Positions 56,701-64,000 of a stretch of DNA of 64,000 bases are shown here, one piece after another. The DNA is from Ruminococcaceae bacterium UBA1734 (GTDB lineage Bacteria > Bacillota > Clostridia > Oscillospirales > Acutalibacteraceae). Both the position numbers and the translations under genes were made by a program. Location of the stretch: contig DCIE01000078.1 in assembly GCA_002315765.1 (NCBI GenBank), positions 18,896-82,895 of the forward strand, written 5' to 3'. Positions within the stretch are counted from its first letter, which is position 1, and every line of letters starts with the position of its first letter. Under the pieces are notes generated by a model, which did not search any database, was not told where the DNA came from, and worked only from the letters and a program-made list of their open reading frames with translations.

Positions 56701-59700
56701 ATAAAGAGTTTAACCCTGCCAAGCGGTGTGGTAAGTATCGGTATCGGTGCTTTCTTCGGTTGTACCACTCTTGAAACCGTATCACTACCTGTCAGTCTAA
56801 AGACCATAAAGGGCGGTGCCTTTAATTACTGTTCGGCTATTAAGGATGTTTATTATCCTTCCACCGAAAAGCAGAGAAACGAAATCACCCTTGAAAGCTA
56901 TAATTCTTGCTTGGTTAATGCAACATGGCATTATAACTATACCTCGGTTATTGATTCAGGTACCTGCGGAGATAATCTTTCTTGGATACTGTATGAAAGC
57001 GGTACACTTATTATCAGCGGTACCGGCAATATGACCGGCTACGAAATGGACCAAGATACCGGAATAACCTCTGCTCCTTGGGGAGTGTATTTTAGTAAGA
57101 TAAAAACCGTAGTAATCAATGACGGCGTAACAAATGTGGGAAATGATGCCTTTGCAGGTTGCTCGGCAATTGAAAGTATAACATTCGGTAAAGGTATTAC
57201 ATCCTTTGGATACGGAATTCTATTCGGTTGTAGTTCTCTTAAGAGCATCACCATACCAAAGGGTGTTACAAGTATCGGAGAATATCCGTTTGTAGGTTGT
57301 TCTTCCCTTGAAAGCATTTCGGTTGAATCGGGAAATACAAAGTATAAAAGTAAGGGAAATTGCTTAATAGAAATATCTACAAAAACACTTATTTTCGGTT
57401 GCAAAACAAGTGTTATTCCCTCGGACGGCAGTGTTGAAATAATCGGTAGCGATGCCTTCAGCAACTGCCAACTCGCAACAAATCTTGTTATACCAAGCGG
57501 TATTAAGATTATTGACGACTATGCTTTCTATGAGTGTACTGGAATAAAGAGTTTAACCCTGCCAAGCGGTGTGGTAAGTATCGGTACCGGTGCTTTTTTC
57601 GGTTGTATCACCCTTGAAACCATACATCTTCCTCTTAGCATCAAAGCCATAGGAGGCGGCGCATTCAACTACTGTTCTGCCATTAAGAAAGTTTACTATC
57701 CGGGAAGTGTCGAACAAAGAAACCAAATCTCTCTGGATGGATATAATGCATATTTAGTTAATGCAACATGGGTTTTCTCTCATAATCACTCTTATGGCGA
57801 TTGGGTAATCAAAAAAGAGTCTACCATTTTTGCAGTAGGTGAAAAGTACCATATATGTTCAACATGTGGGCATAAGGAATCAGCAGAAATTCCTGTTAAA
57901 ACCGTTGACATTAACGGAGGGGAATACGGACTAGCAAAGTTTACTATCGTAAATGCTCAAAGCTTGTCTCCTATAAAAAATGCTTCAATTTATGTTTCGG
58001 TTGATGGTATTGGTCAAGAAACATTTTTCACCGACCAAAACGGTAATGCGGATATAGTTCTTCCTATCGGTAAGCATACCGTTTCCTGTTATGCCGATAA
58101 TTGTCTTGTAAGAAATATTACCGTTGATATTAAAAGCGGTGAAAATGTTATTCCGAATATCGGATTAAGTGCCAAAAACATTTATGATACCAAGCTTACC
58201 TCAAAGGAAATGACTATTGACGAAATTAAGGAAGCCGGTATTGATACTACCGCTACCGAAAATCAACATGTCTATAAATACGAACTGAAATTAGACTATC
58301 AGGCACAAAGCGACCTTGACAACATTGTGTTCTACCGTAACGGCGACGGAAAAGTCATTTCATCGAGTGGCGGTTACTCCGGCGGTGGAGGAGGCGGAAG
58401 CGGTTACTCGGGTGGCGGCGGAAGCAGCTACTATTGGGTGCCTGATTTGGGAACACCTTCCGGCGGTTATATTTACATACCTTCCAAAACCCCCAGTCAA
58501 CCCCCAACAGCAATTTATCCTGTTTCGGAAAACTTCTACTTTATTATTCGCGGCGGGACAAGATGGCTTAAAGAAATGTTTGATGTGGAAATGTTGGTAA
58601 TCAACAATTCAAATACAGATACCCTTGAAAGCATTTCGGCTTCATTATCAATTCCAAACGGATTATCTCTTGCAACAATGGTGGGAGATGAACAAAAGTT
58701 TGTTCAGACCACCGATGTTATTAAGTCGGGCGCTTCAAAAAGTTTCCATTGGTATTTAAGAGGTGATGAGGCAGGAAGTTATAACATAAATGCCTCATTA
58801 AACGGTGTTATTATGCCTTTCGGTGAAATAATAAATGACTCCTTTACCCTTGAAAATCCCATTGAGATTTTAGCCGGAGATGCTTTACATCTTGATTTTG
58901 AATTTCCTAATGCCGTATATAGCGGCGAGGATTATCCTATTACCGTAACTCTCGAAAATGTATCTGATAAAACAATTTACAATTTGGAAAATATGGTTGA
59001 TTTCACTCAAGGATACAAGGTTTATTATTCGGACGGAACGACCAAAGAAGTTGTAAAGACAAGTGATGACCTTTCATTTGTAATGGTGGATGGTTTTGAA
59101 CCGGGAGACAAGATAATTGTTGAAACCACGGTAAATGTTTTGTTTAAATCGGAGGTTATGGAATCCAAGATTAAAAGCTGGATTGGCTTTATTGACGGTG
59201 CCGAAGAACTTATTAATGCTTATAGAGCAGTAAAAAATATCATTGAGGTTCCCTCGTCTGTGTCGGGTGTAATAAGCTTAGGTTTGGAGTCTTTGAATGA
59301 TATTATTACTTCTACCGGATTGCAAATTGAGAAAGCAAAGCTTGAGGCGACAAAAGACTTATACTCAACACTTTCGAATTTCTACACCTCCTATATCAAA
59401 ACAAAGGATTACACGATTGATTCTGCAAACCGTTTTTCAAGTTCGGATATTATGACTGCGCTTAAATCCTTAAACGACAATCCGGCGGAGTATATTGCTT
59501 CTCATACGCTTTCGGATATCAATTCTCTGATTAATAAAACAGAAGCCTTAATAAAATCTATTGAGGCAAAAAAAGATGTCAGCAAATTTAATGTTTTCGA
59601 TTCCCTGAGAACGGCAATTTCTTCTGTTCCTATAAGATTTATCCTAACTTCGGCTGTTTTGTCCGAAAACATCAATAATACGACATCAATCCCATGCTCA

Positions 59701-61464
59701 TTCCATATTACCAATACTCCGAAAAAATATTCAGGTGTTTCAAATGTCAGTAAATATTTAGATTCAATTGCAACTGTACTTTCTGCCCAATTGATAAAGG
59801 ACAATATGCCTTGGTATATGGATTTGATTACCGATATTGATGACACATTGGGTACTCAAGAGGCAATAAATTATATTTATGCGGTTGAAAATGAGATTAC
59901 ATCGTTTAAAGCAAAGGATTCAACAGGACAAATCAAGTATAAAGCGTGGGTTGAAAAGGGCGAGGACGGTTCTTCAAACTTTTCTCCCTCGGATTTCACA
60001 TTAACCACCGATAATGAAACTTCCCAAACAAAGGATAATGTTTTATCCTTTACGGGAGACGGAACGATAAATATTGTTCCGAATAATAAAAACGGCGGTG
60101 TACTTAATGTTGAAGATGAAGACGGCAATTTGTACTCATATACCATAGTTGTAGTGGATAAGCATACCTGCGACCGTAATGACAAAAATATAATTCTACA
60201 TCCCACAGAAGGTTACAACGGTGTAGCAGTTGATTGTTGTTCTGTTTGCGGTCAAGTAACCGCAATCCGCATTTTATCCATTGATGATTGCAACCAACAC
60301 TCCTTCGGAGAATGGAAAACCGAGATTGAAAGCAGTTGTACACAGTACGGAGTTAAAACAAGGACTTGTTCCAATTGCGGTTATATGCAAATCGAATATC
60401 TCGATATGCTTGAACATACATTTTCAAATGAGTTTACCGTTGATAAGGAACCTACTGTGGACAGCACGGGAATAAAATCACGCCACTGTATTTATTGTGA
60501 TGCCGTTACCGATGAAACCAAAATACCGAAATTATTATTATCGGGTAAATGCGGCGAGAATGCCACTTGGGAGTTCTCCGCAACAACCAAAACCATTACA
60601 ATAAGCGGTACGGGAGTTGCCTTGTTTGATAGTTCTTCCTCATTTAAGAACATGGCTGATTTAATAGAAAATGTTGTTGTAAGCGAAGGAATAACCGAAA
60701 TCTCACAAGATTTATTTAAGGATTTAAACAAACTTAAAAATGTGAGTGTTTCAAATACAGTTGCTTATATTGGCAAAAACGCCTTTGAAAACTGTGTTGG
60801 TTTAACGGAAATTGAAATACCCGATTGCGTTCTCGAAATCGGTGAAAACACATTTAAGGGATGTACAAAACTTGCAAATGTAATTAATGCAAATCAGGTT
60901 TTGAGTGTTGACAAAGGAGCATTTGACGGTTGTATAAGCCTTCAAACAATAGCACTTCAAAGCGTTGTTTATATTGGCGAAGAATCCTTTAAGGGATGCA
61001 CAAAAATTAATAATGTCCGTTTTGGTGATGACATTGCTTGTATTGATGACAATGCGTTTGACGGATGCTCTCAATTTGTTTCCATAGTTATTCCCGAAAC
61101 AATCGGTTATATTTCGGATACCGCTTTTGCAAACTGCGAAAAAGTTTCTATGTGGTATAATTTCGGCGAAGAAATCCCCGAAACACTTCGCGATATGGGT
61201 ATAGCACAGTATGTCGGAGATTTTAACGGAGACTATGCTCTTAACGCCGAGGATATTGCAATGCTGGTTGATTCACTGCTCGGTGAAACCTCGGTATTTG
61301 AGGATAGGTGCGGCGATTTTAACGGCGACGGAACATTTAATATACTTGATTTGGTTTCCGTAAAGAAAACTCTCGCAAATGGAATAAATAGCAACAACAA
61401 TGATAATCCGTTGCCGAGTCCGGCACAATCCGTGCCTGTCAAGGCTACCGGCGGTCTGTCTTAA
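53749..61464 (+). CDS. Giant secreted BspA-like leucine-rich repeat protein with C-terminal dockerin
   Basis: A 2571-residue exported protein. The signal peptide ends near NALA-VSDG (about residue 27). Four CGDN/CGEN-type cap modules start at residues 33, 296, 792 and 1073, each followed by 23-residue BspA/LRR_5 repeats (SIGNYAFYDCTGLTSITIPN type). Next come a CxxC segment, a Gly-rich linker (near 1540-1562), a long non-repeat region of beta and helical character, more CxxC/His segments, a fifth cap at 2268 with LRRs, and a type I dockerin: two Ca-binding loops DFNGDYALNAED (residue 2491) and DFNGDGTFNILD (2523), 32 residues apart. ATG 53749 follows AAGGGG; the frame opens 60 bp earlier. The dockerin implies attachment to a cohesin scaffold encoded elsewhere. 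Confidence 0.9.
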   Translation: MKKICSLFLVFAMVITIFSCVPLNALAVSDGTCGDNLTWSYDGNGTLTISGTGKMTDYSYYENKAPWSDYYGSVTSVIIADGVTSIGDYALAFCSKLTSIIIPSSVTSIGNCAFAFCSVLTNITLPNSVKSIGNSAFSSCMGLTSVIIPSSVMNIGDNAFLRCSGLTSITISNGVKSLGSYAFEFCSGLTSVTIPNSVNSIGNNAFDGCSGLTSITIPSSLTSIEYGAFRNCSKLTSIAIPKSVTSIGNSAFENCSSLKNVYYTGSEQDKSKISIGSGNIPLTDATWYYLSHSGTCGENVAWNIYNDGTLIISGTGKMTDYSYYENKAPWSDYYGSVTSVIIADGVTSIGDYAFYECSRLTSVTIPNSVTNIGYAAFFRCRGLTSIEIPNSVTSIGSSTFSGCTGLTNIEIPNSVTYIGDYAFSNCAGITNISVGLGNAKYYSKNNCLIEMATKTLMLGCKNSVIPTDGSVTSIGSGAFNGCSGLTSITIPNSVTSIEGVAFEYCTGLTSITIPNSITCIEAWTFNGCTGLKSITIQTSVTSIGSSAFRGCTGLTSITIPNSVTSIGNYAFYDCTGLTSITIPNSVTSIGNRAFYNCSNLQYSIYDNAKYLGNSENPYAFLIETTNKNITSCKINPNTKLICNYAFEYCTGLTSITIPNSVTNIGNSAFFGCNNLIYNKYDNAYYLGNESNPYVVLVKPMSKNITSCVINDNTKVIYCNAFYDCTGLKSIEIPNSVTSIESDAFSNCSSLKNVYYTGSEQDKSKISIGSGNTYLTNATWIYNYSTDIDSGDCGDNVKWSLGEDYVLTISGTGSMTGYEMDQDTGITTAPWGKYSNEIKTVVIVDGVTTVGNDAFAGCSAIEDITIGKDVVSMGYGILFGCSSLKSITVPKGVTSIGEYPFVGCSSLESISVESGNTKYKSNGNCLIEISTKTLIFGCKTSVIPSDGSVEIIGSDAFSNCQLATNLVIPSGIKIIDDYAFYECTGIKSLTLPSGVVSIGIGAFFGCTTLETVSLPVSLKTIKGGAFNYCSAIKDVYYPSTEKQRNEITLESYNSCLVNATWHYNYTSVIDSGTCGDNLSWILYESGTLIISGTGNMTGYEMDQDTGITSAPWGVYFSKIKTVVINDGVTNVGNDAFAGCSAIESITFGKGITSFGYGILFGCSSLKSITIPKGVTSIGEYPFVGCSSLESISVESGNTKYKSKGNCLIEISTKTLIFGCKTSVIPSDGSVEIIGSDAFSNCQLATNLVIPSGIKIIDDYAFYECTGIKSLTLPSGVVSIGTGAFFGCITLETIHLPLSIKAIGGGAFNYCSAIKKVYYPGSVEQRNQISLDGYNAYLVNATWVFSHNHSYGDWVIKKESTIFAVGEKYHICSTCGHKESAEIPVKTVDINGGEYGLAKFTIVNAQSLSPIKNASIYVSVDGIGQETFFTDQNGNADIVLPIGKHTVSCYADNCLVRNITVDIKSGENVIPNIGLSAKNIYDTKLTSKEMTIDEIKEAGIDTTATENQHVYKYELKLDYQAQSDLDNIVFYRNGDGKVISSSGGYSGGGGGGSGYSGGGGSSYYWVPDLGTPSGGYIYIPSKTPSQPPTAIYPVSENFYFIIRGGTRWLKEMFDVEMLVINNSNTDTLESISASLSIPNGLSLATMVGDEQKFVQTTDVIKSGASKSFHWYLRGDEAGSYNINASLNGVIMPFGEIINDSFTLENPIEILAGDALHLDFEFPNAVYSGEDYPITVTLENVSDKTIYNLENMVDFTQGYKVYYSDGTTKEVVKTSDDLSFVMVDGFEPGDKIIVETTVNVLFKSEVMESKIKSWIGFIDGAEELINAYRAVKNIIEVPSSVSGVISLGLESLNDIITSTGLQIEKAKLEATKDLYSTLSNFYTSYIKTKDYTIDSANRFSSSDIMTALKSLNDNPAEYIASHTLSDINSLINKTEALIKSIEAKKDVSKFNVFDSLRTAISSVPIRFILTSAVLSENINNTTSIPCSFHITNTPKKYSGVSNVSKYLDSIATVLSAQLIKDNMPWYMDLITDIDDTLGTQEAINYIYAVENEITSFKAKDSTGQIKYKAWVEKGEDGSSNFSPSDFTLTTDNETSQTKDNVLSFTGDGTINIVPNNKNGGVLNVEDEDGNLYSYTIVVVDKHTCDRNDKNIILHPTEGYNGVAVDCCSVCGQVTAIRILSIDDCNQHSFGEWKTEIESSCTQYGVKTRTCSNCGYMQIEYLDMLEHTFSNEFTVDKEPTVDSTGIKSRHCIYCDAVTDETKIPKLLLSGKCGENATWEFSATTKTITISGTGVALFDSSSSFKNMADLIENVVVSEGITEISQDLFKDLNKLKNVSVSNTVAYIGKNAFENCVGLTEIEIPDCVLEIGENTFKGCTKLANVINANQVLSVDKGAFDGCISLQTIALQSVVYIGEESFKGCTKINNVRFGDDIACIDDNAFDGCSQFVSIVIPETIGYISDTAFANCEKVSMWYNFGEEIPETLRDMGIAQYVGDFNGDYALNAEDIAMLVDSLLGETSVFEDRCGDFNGDGTFNILDLVSVKKTLANGINSNNNDNPLPSPAQSVPVKATGGLS
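55386..55538 (+). repeat. Near-identical 69-bp leucine-rich repeat units
   Basis: Within the giant gene, consecutive 69-bp (23-codon) LRR units here are almost identical in DNA. The unit runs GATTGTACCGGACTAACAAG then CATAACGATTCCAAACAGTG and is repeated with only the variable YAFYDC/RAFYNC codons changing. Units elsewhere in 53985-55980 are more diverged, so these are recent copies. Confidence 0.8.
56122..57807 (+). repeat. 843-bp tandem duplication inside the giant BspA-like gene
   Basis: Two cap-plus-LRR modules, 56122-56964 and 56965-57807, are 843 bp (281 codons) apart in register. Long stretches (for example from 56455 and from 57298) are identical or nearly so, including synonymous positions. 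Similarity fades over the last 100 bp of the second unit. Confidence 0.88.
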
Positions 61465-61482
61465 GAAAGGGGTGCATTAACA

Positions 61483-63963
61483 ATGAAAAAAATAATTTCC
61501 GTAATTTTGTCTTTAACTTTAATAGTATGTTTTTCCTTTAATTGTGCTCCCGCTGTAAGTGCGGAAACCTATACGGGTGCATGCGGAGATAATCTTTCGT
61601 GGGAATATAATGACGAAAACGAAACTCTCACAATTACCGGTGTCGGCGATATGACTGATTATTCCGCAAGTGAACATGCACCGTGGTATATGTATCGTAA
61701 GTATGTTACCTCTATTGTAATCGGTGAAGAGGTAACAAGTATCGGAAATAGAGCTTTTTACAGCTTCAGCGGACTTATAAGTATAATCCTATCCGATTCA
61801 GTAACCGATATCGGTGCCGAAGCTTTCGGTCGATGCAGTTTGCTGAAAAGCTTTGTTTTACCAAACGGCGTTAAAACCATCGGAAAAAATGCTTTTGCGG
61901 AATGTATCAGACTTTCAACTATAACCCTACCGAGCAGTTTGACCTATTTGTCAGACTATTTGTTTGACGGATGTACATCACTTAAAAGTATAACCGTTCC
62001 AAAAGATGTTAGCGGTATTGGGGAAGGCGCATTCAACGGATGTACCGAGCTAACAAGAATTAGTGTTGATAAGAATAACGAAAAGTACTATTCCGATGGA
62101 AACTGTGTTATTGAAAAGAATACTAAAACATTGGTGTTGGGTTGTCAAAGCAGTATAATTCCCGATGATGTTACCGGCATAGGAGATTACGCTTTTCTTT
62201 CCTGTTATGAATTGACAAAGATAGATATACCAAGCAGTGTAACAAGTATTGGCTATGAAGCCTTCGCTTGGTGTTACGGACTTACAAGCATAACCATTCC
62301 TGTCGGTGTAACAAGTATAGGCGCATCTGCATTCAGTTATTGCCGCAAAATTACAAGCGTAACCCTGCCAAAAGGTGTAACAAGCATTGGTAGCTTTACA
62401 TTTTACGGTTGTAACGAACTTACAAGTGTTACATTGCTTAATAACACAGTAAACATCGGTGATTCCGCTTTTGAAAATTGTAATTCCCTTAACAATGTTT
62501 ATTTTTTGGGTACTGAAACACAAAAGAACAGTTTAAATATTTCTTCGGATAATACGGATATTATTTATTCAAAATGGCATTATTGTTCCGAAACAGTAAA
62601 TAATCCGTCTTGTACCGAAACAGGTTCATCTGTAATATCGTGTTCGGACTGTACCTATTCGATTACTACTATTTTACCGGCAACCGGTCATAATTACTCT
62701 GTAACTACCATTTCTCCAACCTGTATTTCAAAGGGATATGATGTTCATACCTGCTTAAAGTGTAACGATAGTTATAAAGACAATTATACAAACTTTTCCC
62801 AGCATGTTTATACGCCTGTTGTAACTTCTCCCGACTGTACCAAAGCAGGATACACCACATATACCTGCGAAACCTGTAAAGGCAGTTATGTTAGCGATTA
62901 TGTGAGTGCCTTGGGACATAACTTTGAAGATGTTGTTACAAATCCTACCTGTAAAGAAAAAGGATATACAACACATACCTGTACAAGATGTACCGAAAGT
63001 TATGTTGACAGTTATACAAGCGTTGTCGACCACAATTTCGGAGAGTGGCTGACAAGAACGGAAACCTCTTGCATAGAACAAGGAGAAGAATACAGAGTTT
63101 GTTCGGTATGTAAAGCGGAAGAAACGAGAAAAATCTCGGTAACCGGACATAATTATATTCCTGTTGTAACTTCTCCCGACTGTACCAAAGCAGGATATAC
63201 CACATATACCTGCGAAACCTGTAAGGGTAGTTATGTAAGTGATTATGTGAGTGCCTTGGGACATAATTTTGAAACTACCGTTCACCAACCCGATTGTACA
63301 CAAAACGGTTATACTGAATATAAATGTTCAAGATGTGATTCACAATATAATTCGGATTATGTGAATATGTTAGGACACGATTATCAGGTTACATCAAATA
63401 CAGCAACCTGTACAGAGGACGGAATAATTACATATACCTGTTCGTTGTGTAAGGATGTTTTTTCCAGGCCTTATATAACTCGTGGTCATACATTTAGCGA
63501 TGAATGGACAGTAGACACCGAACCCACATATTTAAGTGAGGGTGAGAAATCTCGTCATTGCTTATACTGTGAGGAAAGAACCAGTATTTCAAGTGTTCCC
63601 GTTAAGTTGCATACCGGCAATTGTACCGATACTGTTGAGTGGGGATATAACGAAGTAACAAAGCAATTGATTGTTTTCGGTGAGGGAGAATTGCCCGAAT
63701 ATTCCGATGCCTTTATTGCAGAGCCGTGGTATATGTATAAGGGAAAAATAACAAGCCTTGTTGTGGAAGAGGGCATTACAGGACTGGGAGTTAACACCTT
63801 CAGTAAACTGACAATGCTCGAAACGGTTATCCTTCCAAGCGATATTATATATATAGGCGACGGAGTTTTTGCAAATTGCAAAAAATTAAGCAGTATTAAT
63901 CTTGAAAATGTAACTTCCACTTCGGATACGGCATTTTACGGATGCAGTTCACTGATACGGTAA
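61483..63963 (+). CDS. Secreted BspA-like leucine-rich repeat protein with Cys/His repeats
   Basis: An 826-residue exported protein, a smaller sibling of the gene 18 bp upstream. Signal peptide to about SAETYTG (residue 27), then the same cap (GACGDNLSWEYNDENETLTI), about eleven 23-residue LRR_5 units (to about residue 350), a run of about eight 33-40-residue repeats with C-x(10-11)-C-x2-C and a GH pair (TKAGYTTYTCETCKGSYVSD type; residues about 365-700), and a second cap with a few LRRs. It stops directly after FYGCSSLIR without the dockerin its neighbour has. AAAGGGG precedes the ATG. Probably co-transcribed with the upstream gene. A cell-surface or secreted adhesion role is inferred from the BspA family. 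Confidence 0.88.
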   Translation: MKKIISVILSLTLIVCFSFNCAPAVSAETYTGACGDNLSWEYNDENETLTITGVGDMTDYSASEHAPWYMYRKYVTSIVIGEEVTSIGNRAFYSFSGLISIILSDSVTDIGAEAFGRCSLLKSFVLPNGVKTIGKNAFAECIRLSTITLPSSLTYLSDYLFDGCTSLKSITVPKDVSGIGEGAFNGCTELTRISVDKNNEKYYSDGNCVIEKNTKTLVLGCQSSIIPDDVTGIGDYAFLSCYELTKIDIPSSVTSIGYEAFAWCYGLTSITIPVGVTSIGASAFSYCRKITSVTLPKGVTSIGSFTFYGCNELTSVTLLNNTVNIGDSAFENCNSLNNVYFLGTETQKNSLNISSDNTDIIYSKWHYCSETVNNPSCTETGSSVISCSDCTYSITTILPATGHNYSVTTISPTCISKGYDVHTCLKCNDSYKDNYTNFSQHVYTPVVTSPDCTKAGYTTYTCETCKGSYVSDYVSALGHNFEDVVTNPTCKEKGYTTHTCTRCTESYVDSYTSVVDHNFGEWLTRTETSCIEQGEEYRVCSVCKAEETRKISVTGHNYIPVVTSPDCTKAGYTTYTCETCKGSYVSDYVSALGHNFETTVHQPDCTQNGYTEYKCSRCDSQYNSDYVNMLGHDYQVTSNTATCTEDGIITYTCSLCKDVFSRPYITRGHTFSDEWTVDTEPTYLSEGEKSRHCLYCEERTSISSVPVKLHTGNCTDTVEWGYNEVTKQLIVFGEGELPEYSDAFIAEPWYMYKGKITSLVVEEGITGLGVNTFSKLTMLETVILPSDIIYIGDGVFANCKKLSSINLENVTSTSDTAFYGCSSLIR
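62815..63273 (+). repeat. Duplicated Cys/His repeat block, 345-bp period
   Basis: About 110 bp starting at 62815 recur from 63160 (offset 345 bp) with only a handful of differences, encoding PVVTSPDCTKAGYTTYTCET and its continuation twice. Indicates recent internal duplication. Confidence 0.8.
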
Positions 63964-64000
63964 TTAATATTATAAGAAAAAACAAAAGCGATAGTCAAAA

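Overview
The window comes from a spore-forming, anaerobic, AT-rich member of the Clostridia, most likely a gut bacterium close to the Ruminococcaceae/Oscillospirales (inference). The basis is: spoIIGA-sigE and cotJABC; an electron-bifurcating [FeFe] hydrogenase operon (hydC...hydB-hydA); a class III (oxygen-sensitive) ribonucleotide reductase; galacturonate catabolism; and two secreted BspA-like leucine-rich repeat proteins, one ending in a dockerin. Promoters are mostly close matches to TTGACA-17-TATAAT. I see no rRNA, tRNA, CRISPR array, phage or insertion sequence.

Layout. 1-6.4 kb: end of dnaE, pfkA, gdhA, a TetR regulator and putP. 6.4-11.8 kb: a four-gene signalling cluster (MATE transporter fused to an ATPase domain, GNAT-like protein, Cache-HAMP-PP2C phosphatase, RsbW-like ATPase). 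11.8-13.4 kb (minus strand): spoIIGA-sigE. 13.5-18.9 kb: pth, mfd and a PrsA/SurA-like lipoprotein. 19-26.8 kb: a pilin-free type IV pilus assembly operon (pilM-like, pilD, pilC, pilB) plus a 902-residue protein I do not recognise. 26.9-27.6 kb: a TipA-type MerR regulator. 27.8-34.6 kb: an AraC regulator divergent from a GH4 alpha-galacturonidase followed by uxaB-uxaA-uxaC. 34.7-37.0 kb (minus): tsaE-tsaB-rpiB-upp. 37.1-45.5 kb: the hydrogenase operon, interleaved with a probable H-cluster sensor module. 45.5-49.8 kb: nrdG, nrdD (with a fused redoxin domain) and a thioredoxin reductase. 49.8-53.6 kb: FMN riboswitch-ribU, a histidine phosphatase, an MreB-family gene and cotJABC. 53.7-64 kb: the two large BspA-like proteins.

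The genes fit an anaerobic fermenter. Sugars and pectin-derived galacturonate enter via PfkA and the Uxa pathway, reduced ferredoxin and NADH are disposed of as H2 by HydABC, and deoxynucleotides are made by NrdD, recharged by the fused redoxin and TrxB. Regulation can be read from the DNA in several places: a NrdR box pair at nrdD, a Rex-like site at the hydrogenase operon, an FMN riboswitch at ribU, a MerR-type 19-bp promoter at the tipA-like gene, and a sigma-E-type promoter at cotJ.

The most interesting item is an apparently undescribed structured 5' leader of about 150 nt. It is present twice, upstream of pth (13524-13674) and nrdD (46340-46492). The two copies show compensatory base changes in three helices. 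The last helix hides the Shine-Dalgarno sequence and start codon, and a strictly conserved loop can pair alternatively with the same upstream arm, so the element looks like a translational RNA switch.
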